The notes under the pieces: generated by a model
The model's input: only the letters and a program-made list of their open reading frames with translations
Told to the model about the DNA's origin: nothing
Database searches by the model: none
Shown: positions 22,156 through 31,305 of the stretch, piece by piece
Position numbering within the stretch: the first letter of the stretch is position 1
Layout of the letters: each line of letters opens with the position of its first letter
Program-made: the position numbers and the translations under genes
DNA from: Williamsia deligens
Lineage (GTDB): Bacteria > Actinomycetota > Actinomycetes > Mycobacteriales > Mycobacteriaceae
DNA: 64,000 nt
Assembly: GCF_024171765.1 (NCBI RefSeq)
Contig: NZ_JAMTCI010000002.1
Location: forward strand, 372,001 to 436,000
Direction of reading: 5' to 3'

Positions 22156-23270
22156 TGGTGAAATTGCGCTATGTGGTGCTCGGCGGGCACCAACACCCCA
22201 CCGGCGGCGTAGGCCCGTGAGGACATGCCCGGCTGCGTCCGTTCACAGGCGTCGAAGTCCTGGACGTTCACGCGATGGAACAGGTCGACCCCGGCGGACA
22301 CGTCCGTCCCGTCGGCGACCACATCCGGTGCGTAGAGCCAGTCGCAGACCACAGTGGTGCGATCCACAGCACGAGGGAACATGCGGTGCACGATCACGTG
22401 GTCGGGCACGAGGTTGACGAAGACGGTGGGGTTCACCGTGATCGCGTAGTAGCGACGGTCGACCTCGGATCCGAGCCCGGGCAGCGCGGCCGCCCCCGCC
22501 GACCCGTCCACGGTGAACCCGTCGACCTCGGTGGCGAACTCGGCGCCGTGGCCCACGTAGTACTGCGCGGCGAGCCCGTCGGCGAACTCCGGGAGGACGG
22601 CGGTGAGTTCGGGGTGGATGGTCGCGCAGTGGTAGCACTCCATGAAGTTCTCGACGATGAGCTTCCAGTTGGCGGCCACCTCGTAGGTCTCGCGGTGTGC
22701 GAGCGCCAGATCGTCGACACCCCACCGGTCGATCATCGTCGCGTCACCCAGCCGATCGGTGACGGCCCCGATCACGGTGTCCTCGAACGACGGCGGGTCA
22801 TCGGCGAGGCAGACCCACAGATATCCCAGCCATTCGCGGGAGGTCACCGGCACCAGGCCATGGCGGGTGCGGTCGATGTCACCGAGGCTGGTCATGTTGG
22901 GCGCCGCGACGAGCGCGCCGTCGAGTCCGTAGGTCCAGGCGTGGTAAGGGCACTGCAGGTTTCGCCGCACTGCACCCGTCTCGTCGGTGCAGATCAGGGC
23001 CCCACGGTGGCGGCAGGCGTTGAGGAAGGCACGCAGTGACCCGTCACGCCCCCGGACGGCGAGGATGCTCTCGCCGCCGACCTCGACGGTGGCGAACCGG
23101 CCGGTCGAGGGCACGTCGGCGACGCGGACCGCACACATCCACCGCCGACCGAAGATGCGGTCGGTCTCGCGGGCGAAGACCGCCGGGTCGGTGTAGGCGG
23201 ACCCGGGCAGGGTCGGCAGCAGCAGGTCGTCGGTGGTGTCGGGCGTGGCGGTGGTGATGTCGGCGGTCAC
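22131..23270 (-). CDS. gbcA: Rieske-type glycine betaine demethylase, oxygenase subunit (GbcA-like)
   Basis: A 379-aa Rieske non-heme iron oxygenase alpha subunit expected to N-demethylate glycine betaine to dimethylglycine plus formaldehyde. The Rieske [2Fe-2S] ligands are C86-x-H88 and C107-x2-H110. The mononuclear iron site is formed by H214 and H219 (N-F-M-E-C-Y-H-C-A-T-I-H-P) with D338 in the V-Q-D-F-D-A-C-E-R segment. The Asp bridging motif E-N-F-M-E is intact. It starts with GTG immediately after the sarcosine oxidase stop. No GbcB-type fused reductase is nearby; instead a Rieske ferredoxin and a flavoprotein reductase are encoded across iclR. The substrate assignment comes from the surrounding pathway. 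Confidence 0.9.
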   Translation of the reverse strand: MTADITTATPDTTDDLLLPTLPGSAYTDPAVFARETDRIFGRRWMCAVRVADVPSTGRFATVEVGGESILAVRGRDGSLRAFLNACRHRGALICTDETGAVRRNLQCPYHAWTYGLDGALVAAPNMTSLGDIDRTRHGLVPVTSREWLGYLWVCLADDPPSFEDTVIGAVTDRLGDATMIDRWGVDDLALAHRETYEVAANWKLIVENFMECYHCATIHPELTAVLPEFADGLAAQYYVGHGAEFATEVDGFTVDGSAGAAALPGLGSEVDRRYYAITVNPTVFVNLVPDHVIVHRMFPRAVDRTTVVCDWLYAPDVVADGTDVSAGVDLFHRVNVQDFDACERTQPGMSSRAYAAGGVLVPAEHHIAQFHQWVSDMCS

Positions 23271-24446
23271 TCAGGTCCCCATTCCTGCGGTCTGTGCGGC
23301 GAGCGCGGGCCGGCGCGGGTCGAAGATGCCGATCGGATGCCGGGTGGTCCCCTCGAGCACGAGGTCGGCGAGGATCTCGCCGACCACCGGGACGAACTTG
23401 AACCCGTGGCCGGAGAACCCGCACGCGACGGCGACACGCTCGTGTCGTGGGTGGCGCGCGATGACGAAGTCGTGGTCGGGCGTCGTCGAGTACATGCAGG
23501 TGGCGGCGTGCAGCATCGCCGAGGCCGCGTCGTCGGACGATCCGACACCGGGGATCAGCCGTCGGACACGGTCGAGCATGGCCTGGGCCTCGTCGCCGTG
23601 GACGACGCGGTCGATCGTGTCCGGCGAGCAGTCGACGCCCTTGCGGAAGAACGCCGTCTTGACCCCGCCGTCGGGCCCGTCGATCGCCGGGAAGCCGTAG
23701 ATCTGCTCGCCGACGTCCGTCTCGTGGATGTAGATCGGCGAGTCGTCCATCCGCGGTGCCGTCGGGGCGAGGTCGAACCAGTACATGACCTGGCGCTCGA
23801 TGCGGATGCCCGTCTTGAGGTCGGCCAGCAGCTCGGGCGCCCAGGCGCCCGGGCAGACGACGAGCCGGTCGGCGTGGACCACCCCCTGGTCGGTGGTGAC
23901 CCGGACGGAGTCGCCGGTGTCGGCCCAGTCGAGCACCTCGATCCCGAATCGCAGGTCGGCGCCGGCGCGTTCGGCGAGTTCGAGATGGGCACGCACCGTC
24001 TCCTCCGGGCGCGCGAACCCGGCCAGGTGCTCGTACACCCCGATCTGGTCGCTCGCGGGCGCGAATCCCGGGAACCGGCGGGGGATCTCGTCGGCTCCGA
24101 GCACGTCGTGGCGCAGGTCGTACTCCCGTGCGGCGCGCAGTGATCCGTCCACGGTCACCGACGTCTCGGGCCCCGCGTAGAGCCCACCGGTGATGCGGTG
24201 CACCTCCCGCCCGGTGTCGGCGCCGAGCGCATCCCACAGCTCGTAGGCACGCAGCAGGAGCGGCACGTACGCGGGGTCCTCGAAGTAGGCCTGCCGGATG
24301 ATGCGCGAACCACCGTGCGACGACCCGCGGTCGTGGGCGGGGTGGAACCGCTCGAGTCCGACGACCGTCGCCCCACGCGACGCGAGGTGGTATGCCGCAG
24401 CCGATCCCATCCCCCCGAGGCCGATGACCACCACGGTCTCGTTCAT
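23271..24446 (-). CDS. Monomeric sarcosine oxidase / N-methyl amino acid oxidase
   Basis: A 391-aa DAO-fold flavoprotein that should convert sarcosine to glycine, formaldehyde and H2O2. The N-terminal dinucleotide site is [10 protein letters not shown] (residues 6-15). C317 in [13 protein letters not shown] matches the cysteine that binds FAD covalently in monomeric sarcosine oxidase (Cys315), and the [11 protein letters not shown] segment is the usual flavin contact. ATG overlaps the dimethylglycine oxidase stop (ATGA) and the next gene begins directly after its TGA. N-methyltryptophan oxidase is the main alternative; the pathway context favours sarcosine. Confidence 0.9.
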   Translation of the reverse strand: MNETVVVIGLGGMGSAAAYHLASRGATVVGLERFHPAHDRGSSHGGSRIIRQAYFEDPAYVPLLLRAYELWDALGADTGREVHRITGGLYAGPETSVTVDGSLRAAREYDLRHDVLGADEIPRRFPGFAPASDQIGVYEHLAGFARPEETVRAHLELAERAGADLRFGIEVLDWADTGDSVRVTTDQGVVHADRLVVCPGAWAPELLADLKTGIRIERQVMYWFDLAPTAPRMDDSPIYIHETDVGEQIYGFPAIDGPDGGVKTAFFRKGVDCSPDTIDRVVHGDEAQAMLDRVRRLIPGVGSSDDAASAMLHAATCMYSTTPDHDFVIARHPRHERVAVACGFSGHGFKFVPVVGEILADLVLEGTTRHPIGIFDPRRPALAAQTAGMGT

Positions 24447-26926
24447 GGCGCGATCCCCTTCACTCGTCGGTTCTCCGGATCGACGGACACCGGTGGTGCG
24501 ATCTGCAGGGCCTGCGGGGTGCCGAACCAGTCGACGTCGACGGCATCTCCGGGCCGCAGTTCGTCGGGCCCCCACGCGTAGGCGATCGTGCGGCCCAGCG
24601 TCGGGGACCACGTCGCCGACGTGACGTATCCGACGTCGGATCCGTCGTGCCGCATCGGTTCACCGCCGAGCATCACCGTGGCGGGGTCGTCGGCGACGAT
24701 CGTGTGCAGTCGCCGCCGCACCGGCCGCTCCCGGACCGCGCTACGGCCGACGAAGTCGTGTTCCTTGCCGACGGCGAACGCCAGGCCCGCCTCGTGGGGT
24801 GAGTCGGTCCGCGACATGTCGGTCCCCCACGACCGGTACCCCTTCTCGATCCGCAGGCAGTCCATCGCGCCGCGCCCGGCCCAGACCGCCCCGACATACT
24901 CGGCGCGCTCGGAGAGGGCGTCGGCGAGGCGGACGGCGTCACAGCGACGAGTCGAGATCTCCCAGCCGAACTCGCCGACGTAGGACACCCGGGACACGAC
25001 CGCGGGCACTCCTGCGATCGTCGTCTCGGCACACCGGTAGTAGCGCAGTCCCTCCGGCGACAGGTCGAGATCGGTGAGCGGCCCGACGATCTCGCCGGCG
25101 CGCGGCCCCCACACCCCGACACACGTGGTGTCGTCGGTGATCTCGCTGATCGCCACGTCCGCGCCGTCGGCGCGTGCCCGGCAGATCGCCGCGCCGAGAC
25201 GGGTGACGTCGAGGGGACCGTTCACTCCGACGAGGAGCCGGTCGTCCCCCAGGCGTGCGACGGTGACATCGCTGAGGATCCCGCCCGACTCGTCGAGCAT
25301 GAGCGCGTAGACGACCGCGCCGACCGGGCGGTCGAGATCGCGGGTCACCAGGGGTCCCAGGACCGCGACGGCGTCTGTGCCGGTGACCTCGACCCGGGTG
25401 AGCGAGCTCATGTCGTACATCGCGCCGACGGCGCGGGTCGCGACCGCCTCGGACAGGACGATCGGCGACCACTCGCGGGTGAACCACTCCGGGAACGCCG
25501 GCGTGTCGACCGTGAACCGTTCCCGCAGTGCGGCGTTGGACCCGAACCACAGGGGCCGCTCGAGTCCGTGGGACACGCCGAGGTGGGCGCCGCGGCGCAG
25601 ATGATCGGCGTGCAGCGCGGAGGTCCGCAGATCACGGGCGTCGCGGGGTTGCGCACGCGGGTGGACGATGTCGTAGACCTCCACGAACGCGCGCGACGAC
25701 CGCGCCACGACCGCCTCCGCCGACAACTCCGCGTCCGCGAACCGGCTGACGTCACACCCGGAGACGTCGACGCCGGGCGTCCCGTGGACCATCCAGTCGG
25801 CGACAGCCGACGCAGCACCCGCCGACTGTGTGACCCAGATGGCCTCGGCGACCCAGAACCCGGCCAGGTAGGGGTGGGGACCGAGCATGGGACCACCGTC
25901 CGGGGTGAAGGAGAAGATCCCCGTGAAGCCGTCGCCGATCTCGGCGTCCCGCAGCGCGGGCAGCACCCGCTGCGACTCCCGCCAGGGGTCGTCGAACGAC
26001 CGTGGGTCGAAGGGCAGCATCGACGGCATCGGCTGTCCGGCGGTGTCGTCGTAGAGGGTCGCCATGTCGACGACGACGGGATCGTGCCCGTACCACCCGA
26101 TCCCGATCCGATCGCCGTGCTGCCGGTAGTACAGGTCGGCGTCCTGGTGGCGCAGGATCGGCGCGGTGGCGGCCGCGTGCCCCGACCGGCGGTCGGCGAT
26201 GGCCCGCGCCCCCGGCACCGGGGTCGTGGTGACGTAGTCGTGGCCCATCGGGACCAACGGGACAGTCAGCCCCACCATCCCGCCGAGCTGAGCACCCCAG
26301 AAGCCACCACAGGACACGACGATGTCGGCGTCGAGGACGCCGGCGTCGGTCCGTACACCCACCACATGGTCGCCCGAGGTGAGCACGCCGAGGACGCAGG
26401 TGTCGCCGAGGAAGCGCGCCCCACCGGCCTCCGCGCGCCGACGCTGCACCGCGATACAGGTCAGTGCGTCGGCGAGACCGTCGTCGGGGGTGTGCAGACC
26501 GCCCAGCACGACGTCGCGGTCGAGGAGCGGGTGCAGACGAGCGCACTCGTCGGCGTCGACGACGCGGGCCCGCCTCCCCCAGGCCGCCGCCCAGCCGGCC
26601 TTGCGATGCAGTTCGTCGAGACGTGCAGGCGTGGTCGCGATCTCGAGGCCGCCGACCGCGTTGAAGCACAGGTCTGCCTCGCTGGTCAGACCGCGGAACT
26701 TCTCCACCGTCGCCGCGGCGAGATCGGAGAGCGTGCGCGAGACGTTGGTCGCGAACACCAGCCCGGGTGCGTGACTGCTGGATCCGCCCGCGGCGGGGAG
26801 CGGTCCGCGGTCGATGACCGTGACGTCACCCCAGCCACGCAGGACGAGTTCGTCGGCGAGCGAGGTACCGACGATCCCGGCGCCGATCACCACGACCCGC
26901 GGTCCGTGCCGCGCATCGACCCTCAT
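24443..26926 (-). CDS. Dimethylglycine oxidase (FAD plus folate domains)
   Basis: An 827-aa bifunctional enzyme matching Arthrobacter dimethylglycine oxidase (about 830 aa). The N-terminal half oxidises dimethylglycine to sarcosine: the FAD loop is V-I-G-A-G-I-V-G (about residues 13-20) and H52 in [10 protein letters not shown] aligns with the FAD-linking His. The C-terminal half (from about residue 450) is a GcvT-like folate-binding domain that captures the one-carbon unit as 5,10-methylene-tetrahydrofolate, ending with an aminomethyltransferase beta-barrel. It is the first gene of the six-gene choline unit, preceded by two IclR-like operator sites. The one-carbon product could feed ThyX, ThyA and serine synthesis. 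Confidence 0.92.
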   Translation of the reverse strand: MRVDARHGPRVVVIGAGIVGTSLADELVLRGWGDVTVIDRGPLPAAGGSSSHAPGLVFATNVSRTLSDLAAATVEKFRGLTSEADLCFNAVGGLEIATTPARLDELHRKAGWAAAWGRRARVVDADECARLHPLLDRDVVLGGLHTPDDGLADALTCIAVQRRRAEAGGARFLGDTCVLGVLTSGDHVVGVRTDAGVLDADIVVSCGGFWGAQLGGMVGLTVPLVPMGHDYVTTTPVPGARAIADRRSGHAAATAPILRHQDADLYYRQHGDRIGIGWYGHDPVVVDMATLYDDTAGQPMPSMLPFDPRSFDDPWRESQRVLPALRDAEIGDGFTGIFSFTPDGGPMLGPHPYLAGFWVAEAIWVTQSAGAASAVADWMVHGTPGVDVSGCDVSRFADAELSAEAVVARSSRAFVEVYDIVHPRAQPRDARDLRTSALHADHLRRGAHLGVSHGLERPLWFGSNAALRERFTVDTPAFPEWFTREWSPIVLSEAVATRAVGAMYDMSSLTRVEVTGTDAVAVLGPLVTRDLDRPVGAVVYALMLDESGGILSDVTVARLGDDRLLVGVNGPLDVTRLGAAICRARADGADVAISEITDDTTCVGVWGPRAGEIVGPLTDLDLSPEGLRYYRCAETTIAGVPAVVSRVSYVGEFGWEISTRRCDAVRLADALSERAEYVGAVWAGRGAMDCLRIEKGYRSWGTDMSRTDSPHEAGLAFAVGKEHDFVGRSAVRERPVRRRLHTIVADDPATVMLGGEPMRHDGSDVGYVTSATWSPTLGRTIAYAWGPDELRPGDAVDVDWFGTPQALQIAPPVSVDPENRRVKGIAP

Positions 26927-26947
26927 GCGTCACCCCTGCCCGTGGTG

Positions 26948-26983
26948 GTTGCTCACTGCGCAACCGGTTGCTCAACACGCAAC
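26948..26983 (-). promoter_or_regulatory. Tandem 17-bp operator pair upstream of the choline operon
   Basis: On the minus strand the two sites read GTTGCGTGTTGAGCAAC and GTTGCGCAGTGAGCAAC, each of the form GTTGC-N7-GCAAC, separated by 2 bp. The proximal site ends 21 bp before the dimethylglycine oxidase ATG. The same arrangement lies in front of the ferredoxin gene (27868-27903). The probable ligand is the IclR-family protein encoded between them; binding is inference. Confidence 0.75.
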
Positions 26984-27025
26984 AGGATGGGGCCCGTCGG
27001 CCCGGCCGTCAATCCGACGCGCGGA

Positions 27026-27796
27026 TCAGGCGGTGTATCCCAGACGCCCGCTCACGGCATCGGCCGCGCTGATCGCCGCCGCGGACAACGCGGGGATCCG
27101 ATCCGCCCCCATGCGGAAGGTGGGTCCCGAGATGCTCAGCGCCGCCACGACATCACCGGTGTGGTCGCGCACCGGCGCCGCGACCGCGGTGAGCCCGTCC
27201 TCGAGCTCGTCCCGCGCGGCCGCCCACCCCTGACCGCGCACCGTCGCCAACTCCTCACGCAGCGCCGGTTCCGTGACGATGGTCGCGGGCGTGAAGCGTT
27301 CGAGCGCGCCGAGGTACGGGGCGAGACGGGCCTCGGCGAGTCCCGCGAGGAGCACCTTGCCGCTCGAGGTGGCGTGCGCAGGGCAGCTCTGGCCGACGAA
27401 CGTGCGTAGCGCGATACCCGCGCCACCGTTCGCCTCGGTGACGTTGACCGCCCGATCGGCGTCGAGGACCGCGAGGTTGACGGTCTCCCCCACCTCGTAG
27501 GCGAGCGGTTCGCAGATGTCGCGACTCTCGCGGCCGAGGTCGCGACGCGACATGGTCGCGCCGGCCAACCGCACCACGGTGAACCCGAGGCGGTACTTGC
27601 CCCGGTCGCTGATCTGCTCGACGAAACCGCGCGACTCGAGCACCGACACGAGGCGCGACACGGTCGATTTGTGGACGCCGAGGGCATCGGCGATGTCCGA
27701 GACACCCCCCTCACCGTCACGGCCCAGGATCTCGAGCACCTCGAGGGCCCGGTCGACCGACTGGACCGATGCGGCCGGTACGTCGCGTTTCGTCAT
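27026..27796 (-). CDS. IclR-family transcriptional regulator of the choline/betaine locus
   Basis: A 256-aa IclR-type regulator. The N-terminal winged helix-turn-helix (about residues 10-75) contains G-V-H-K-S-T-V-S-R-L-V-S-V-L as the recognition helix region. The C-terminal IclR effector domain contains the family segment S-S-G-K-V-L-L-A-G-L. It lies between the catabolic operon (same strand, 99 bp downstream) and the divergent ferredoxin/reductase pair. Both of those promoters carry identical-type GTTGC-N7-GCAAC pairs, so it most likely controls both arms. The ligand might be a pathway intermediate such as betaine or dimethylglycine. ACTGTA on the plus strand (TACAGT, 27806-27811) is a possible -10, 9 nt before ATG. 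Confidence 0.88.
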   Translation of the reverse strand: MTKRDVPAASVQSVDRALEVLEILGRDGEGGVSDIADALGVHKSTVSRLVSVLESRGFVEQISDRGKYRLGFTVVRLAGATMSRRDLGRESRDICEPLAYEVGETVNLAVLDADRAVNVTEANGGAGIALRTFVGQSCPAHATSSGKVLLAGLAEARLAPYLGALERFTPATIVTEPALREELATVRGQGWAAARDELEDGLTAVAAPVRDHTGDVVAALSISGPTFRMGADRIPALSAAAISAADAVSGRLGYTA

Positions 27797-27867
27797 GTTC
27801 CCGTCACTGTAGTTCGCGAGCCGCGCCGAGCCGCGCACTTGACGCGATGCCTCGCCGCTGCGACAGT

Positions 27868-27903
27868 GTTGCGCAATACGCGCAGCGTTGCGTGCAACGC
27901 AAC
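27868..27903 (+). promoter_or_regulatory. Tandem 17-bp operator pair upstream of the ferredoxin genes
   Basis: Sites at 27868-27884 (GTTGCGCAATACGCGCA, right arm degenerate) and 27887-27903 (GTTGCGTGCAACGCAAC) are separated by 2 bp, with the same spacing and orientation towards the gene as the pair before the choline operon. The proximal site ends 16 bp before the ferredoxin ATG, where a bound protein would block transcription or initiation. Confidence 0.7.
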
Positions 27904-27919
27904 AAGACAGGAGCTCCCC

Positions 27920-28312
27920 ATGACGCTGAGCGACATCACGACATCGCGCGGACCCCACAGTGCCCCTCACGGGGACTGCGCCGGGTATCTGCCCGTCGCG
28001 GCTGCCGACGCACTGGCCATCGACACACCTCTGCGCGTCGAGCTGACGGGACGGCCGCCGATCACCGTCGTGGCCACCGCGGACGGCATCTTCGCCGTCG
28101 ACGACACGTGCTCCCACCAGGACACGTCCCTGTCGGCGGGGTGGGTGGAGGACTGCGCGATCGAGTGCCCGCTGCACGAGGCGTGCTTCGACCTGCGTAC
28201 CGGCGCGGCGATGGGGCCACCCGCCACCCGGCCCATCGCCACCCATCCGGTGCGGGTCGTCGACGGCATCGTCGAGGTGTGGATGGACGACGCCGAGACC
28301 GACGCGGCGTGA
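27920..28312 (+). CDS. Rieske [2Fe-2S] ferredoxin
   Basis: A 130-aa soluble Rieske ferredoxin of the bacterial oxygenase-associated type. The cluster ligands are C64-x-H66 and C83-x2-H86, in C-S-H-Q-D and C-P-L-H-E-A-C-F. No membrane segment is present, and the first 20 residues are a variable extension. AGGAG stands 6 nt before ATG 27920. The stop overlaps the reductase GTG as GTGA. Next to a Rieske oxygenase that lacks its own reductase, it most likely shuttles electrons from the adjacent flavoprotein to GbcA. The partner assignment is inference from regulation and proximity. Confidence 0.92.
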   Translation: MTLSDITTSRGPHSAPHGDCAGYLPVAAADALAIDTPLRVELTGRPPITVVATADGIFAVDDTCSHQDTSLSAGWVEDCAIECPLHEACFDLRTGAAMGPPATRPIATHPVRVVDGIVEVWMDDAETDAA

Positions 28313-29502
28313 TCGGGATCGTCGGGGCGTCGCTGGCCGGGCTCACCGTCGCGCGCACCCTCCGGTCACTCGGCGTCGACGAGCCCGTCGTGTTCGTGGG
28401 GGCCGAACCGTGGCATCCCTACGACCGCCCGCCTCTGTCGAAGGAACTGCTGAGCTCCACGTACGAGGCGGCTCCGACGGCTCCGGACCCCGGGTGGGCG
28501 ACCCTGCTCGCCGACGGCGAGCACGACGCGTTCGACTGGCGCCTGGGCGTGTCCGCCACCGGGCTGTCACGCACCGGCGACGACGTGTCGATCCACACCG
28601 ACCACGGACACGTCCCCGCACGGGCGGTGGTGCTGACCACCGGCGCGCGGGCGATGCGACTGCCCGGGGATGACCTCGTCGGCGTCCACGCGGTCCGCAC
28701 CATCGACGACGCGCGACGGCTCGCCGCGGAACTGACGTCCGCTGAGGACGTCGTCGTCGTCGGCGCCGGGTTCATCGGGGCCGAGATCGCCTCGACCGTC
28801 ACCGGTCAGGGCAGACACGTCACCGTCGTCGAGCGCGCACCCGACCCCGGCGCCAGGGTGCTCGGACGCCGCCTCGCGTCCTGGGCTGTCGACCTGCAAC
28901 GACGCGCTGGGGTCGACGTGCGCACCGGCACAGGGATCGCCGGGTTCGAGTCCGAGGGCGGCGTGGTGCGGGGGGTGCGGTTGGCCGACGGGACGTCACT
29001 GCGCGCCGACGTCGTGGTCGTGGGTGTGGGCGCTGTGCCGAACACGTCCTGGGCGGCGGGATCGGCGGTGGCCGTCGACGACGGGTTCCTGACCGATCAG
29101 CGTGGTGCGACATCGATGCCCGGGGTGTGGGCCGCCGGTGACTGCGCGCGGGTCGTCGACGCCGCCTCCGGCGTCTCGACGCGCCACCAGCACTGGTCGG
29201 CGGCGATCGAATCCGCCCGCACCGTCGCCCACGGCATCGCCGGACTGGCCCCACCATCCCCGCGCGCGCCGTATGTGTGGAGCGAGCAGCACGGTCACCG
29301 CGTCCAGATCTGCGGGACCATTCCGCCCGACGCCGAGCCGACGGTGCTGGAGGGCTCGCTCGACGACGATGCCTTTCTCGCCGTGGTGGGCGATCCCGAC
29401 GCGCCCGACGCCGTGGTCGGTGTGGACTCACCCCGCAGCTTCACCCGTCTGCGCAAGTCGATGGACAGGCGGATGTCCGCCGTCGCCGCCGTCCACGCCT
29501 GA
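28309..29502 (+). CDS. NAD(P)H:ferredoxin reductase, FAD-dependent (oxygenase type)
   Basis: A 397-aa two-dinucleotide-fold flavoprotein like the BphA4/putidaredoxin reductase family. The FAD-binding N-terminus is G-I-V-G-A-S-L-A-G (about residues 3-11), Y-D-R-P-P-L-S-K is the characteristic motif after it, the NAD(P)H site is V-V-V-G-A-G-F-I-G-A-E (mid-protein), and W-A-A-G-D-C-A closes the second FAD contact. The C-terminal reductase domain follows. The start GTG 28309 overlaps the ferredoxin TGA. Together the pair forms the electron-transfer arm of a probable three-component Rieske system for betaine demethylation. Use of NADH or NADPH is not resolved. Confidence 0.9.
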   Translation: MIGIVGASLAGLTVARTLRSLGVDEPVVFVGAEPWHPYDRPPLSKELLSSTYEAAPTAPDPGWATLLADGEHDAFDWRLGVSATGLSRTGDDVSIHTDHGHVPARAVVLTTGARAMRLPGDDLVGVHAVRTIDDARRLAAELTSAEDVVVVGAGFIGAEIASTVTGQGRHVTVVERAPDPGARVLGRRLASWAVDLQRRAGVDVRTGTGIAGFESEGGVVRGVRLADGTSLRADVVVVGVGAVPNTSWAAGSAVAVDDGFLTDQRGATSMPGVWAAGDCARVVDAASGVSTRHQHWSAAIESARTVAHGIAGLAPPSPRAPYVWSEQHGHRVQICGTIPPDAEPTVLEGSLDDDAFLAVVGDPDAPDAVVGVDSPRSFTRLRKSMDRRMSAVAAVHA

Positions 29503-29537
29503 ACCGGACGGGCCCGGACCCGGGAGAGGTGTACGGC

Positions 29538-30029
29538 TCAGAACACGGGAGCCGCTGCACGAACGTGCTCGAACACCAGCGACGTCGTCGTGCCGGCGAC
29601 CTCCGGCCGGGAGTTGAGTGTCTCGACGAACTCCCGGAGCGCCTGGGTGTCCGGTACGGCCACGTGCAGCAGGTAGTCGTCGGTACCGGCGAGGAAGAAC
29701 ACGTCGATGATCTCCTCGCGGTGGCGGATCTGGCCGACGAAGTGCCGGATCTGACCGCGGGCATCGGACTGCAGGCTGACGGCCACCATCGCGCGGAGCG
29801 TCTGCCCGACCGCGGCGGGGTCGATGTCGGCGAAGAACCCGCGGATGACGCCGATCTCGACCAGTCGGCGCACGCGCCCATGGCACGTGGACGGGGCGAT
29901 CCCCACGCGATCCGCGAGCTCCCGGTTGGCCATGCGGCCGTCTGCCCGCAGCAACCGGACCAGTGCCCGGTCGACGTCGTCGAGCTCGACGAGCTCCGAG
30001 GGCCGAAGATCCTTCGGCATGGTGGTCAT
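29538..30029 (-). CDS. aldR: Lrp/AsnC-family regulator AldR
   Basis: A 163-aa Lrp/AsnC regulator. The N-terminal HTH (about residues 15-60) contains A-N-R-E-L-A-D-R-V-G-I-A-P-S-T-C-H-G-R-V, and the C-terminal RAM domain has the G-x-D-D-Y-L-L-H-V-A-V motif for ligand sensing. It is divergent from ald across 152 bp, exactly as AldR/Ald in mycobacteria, where AldR controls alanine dehydrogenase in response to amino acids. Start ATG 30029 has TAGAAT 8 nt upstream (leaderless); a second ATG at 30020 is possible. Its stop lies 35 bp from the reductase stop. Confidence 0.9.
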   Translation of the reverse strand: MTTMPKDLRPSELVELDDVDRALVRLLRADGRMANRELADRVGIAPSTCHGRVRRLVEIGVIRGFFADIDPAAVGQTLRAMVAVSLQSDARGQIRHFVGQIRHREEIIDVFFLAGTDDYLLHVAVPDTQALREFVETLNSRPEVAGTTTSLVFEHVRAAAPVF

Positions 30030-30037
30030 GGGAGCCG

Positions 30038-30043
30038 ATTCTA
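30038..30043 (-). promoter_or_regulatory. -10 element of aldR, leaderless type
   Basis: TAGAAT lies 8 nt upstream of the aldR ATG. In the same intergenic region, TTCACGA occurs twice as a direct repeat (30115-30121 and 30126-30132, 11 bp apart) and could be part of a regulator site for ald. Confidence 0.4.
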
Positions 30044-30181
30044 TCGGACGAACTTCGCATGAGCGGTCGTCTACAGAATTGTGTTCAGCGATGTTGCCCC
30101 TGTGCCGAACACCCTTCACGATTTCTTCACGAGCAAAGCCGCATCAGACGCGGCCCGAGGATCGACTGGAGGAGGCGGATC

Positions 30182-31288
30182 ATGCGCGTGGGCATCCCTC
30201 GTGAGGTGAAGAACAACGAATACCGGGTGGCGATCACCCCCGCAGGCGTCACGGAGCTGACCCGCCGCGGCCACGACGTGGTCGTCGAGTCCGGGGCCGG
30301 CGAGGGCTCGGCCTTCCACGACACCGACTTCAAACAGGCCGGGGCACAGGTCATCTCGGGTCCCGACGCGGTGTGGGACCAGTCCGACCTGGTCCTGAAG
30401 GTCAAGGAGCCCATCGCCGAGGAGTACGGCCGGATGCGGTCCGGCCAGACCCTGTTCACCTATCTGCACCTCGCCGCGAGCCGTCCGTGCACGGACGCTC
30501 TGCTGGCCTCGGGGATCACCTCCATCGCCTACGAGACCGTCACCGCCCCGGATGGTTCGCTCCCGCTGCTGGCGCCGATGAGCGAGGTCGCCGGGCGGCT
30601 CGCGCCCCAGGTCGGCGCCTACCACCTCATGCGGTCCGCGGGTGGGCGTGGCGTCCTGATGGGCGGCGTGCCCGGCACCGAGCCCGCCGATGTCGTCGTC
30701 ATCGGTGGCGGTGTCAGCGGCGTCAACGCCGCGACCATCGCCCTGGGCATGGGCGCCCGGGTGACCGTCTTCGATCTCGACATCACCAAGTTGCGCGCCA
30801 TCGATGCCCGGTTCGGCGGGCGCGTCCACACGCGCTACAGCACCGCACTCGCGCTCGAGGAGGCCGTCGTCACAGCGGATCTCGTCATCGGCGCCGTGCT
30901 GGTCCCGGGCGCGAAGGCGCCCGTGGTCGTCTCCAACGCGCTGGTGGCGCGGATGAAGCCGGGGTCGGTCCTCGTCGACATCGCCATCGACCAGGGCGGC
31001 TGCTTCGAGGACTCGCGTCCCACCACGCACGACGATCCGGTGTTCACCGTGCACGATTCCGTCTTCTACTGCGTGGCGAACATGCCCGGGTCGGTGGCCC
31101 GCACCTCCACGATGGCGCTCACCGGCGCGACGCTGCCCCACGTCGTCGCGCTCGCCGAGAAGGGGTGGGAGGCCGCGTGCCGTGCCGACCGGGGACTGGC
31201 GGCCGGACTCAGCACCCACGCCGGCGCCCTGCTCGCCCCGTCGGTCGCCGACGCACTCGGACTGCCGGTGTCCCCCTCCCCGATCTGA
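30182..31288 (+). CDS. ald: Alanine dehydrogenase
   Basis: A 368-aa NAD-dependent L-alanine dehydrogenase interconverting alanine and pyruvate with ammonia, used for alanine catabolism and NADH balance under low oxygen. Landmarks are the pyruvate-binding K-V-K-E-P segment (K73, K75), catalytic H96 in Y-L-H-L-A-A-S, the Rossmann loop [12 protein letters not shown], and D-I-A-I-D-Q-G-G. The Shine-Dalgarno GGAGGAGG precedes ATG 30182 at good spacing. It is divergent from aldR. Length is normal. Confidence 0.97.
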   Translation: MRVGIPREVKNNEYRVAITPAGVTELTRRGHDVVVESGAGEGSAFHDTDFKQAGAQVISGPDAVWDQSDLVLKVKEPIAEEYGRMRSGQTLFTYLHLAASRPCTDALLASGITSIAYETVTAPDGSLPLLAPMSEVAGRLAPQVGAYHLMRSAGGRGVLMGGVPGTEPADVVVIGGGVSGVNAATIALGMGARVTVFDLDITKLRAIDARFGGRVHTRYSTALALEEAVVTADLVIGAVLVPGAKAPVVVSNALVARMKPGSVLVDIAIDQGGCFEDSRPTTHDDPVFTVHDSVFYCVANMPGSVARTSTMALTGATLPHVVALAEKGWEAACRADRGLAAGLSTHAGALLAPSVADALGLPVSPSPI

Positions 31289-31305
31289 CCTCCGCTGCAA
31301 GTGAT

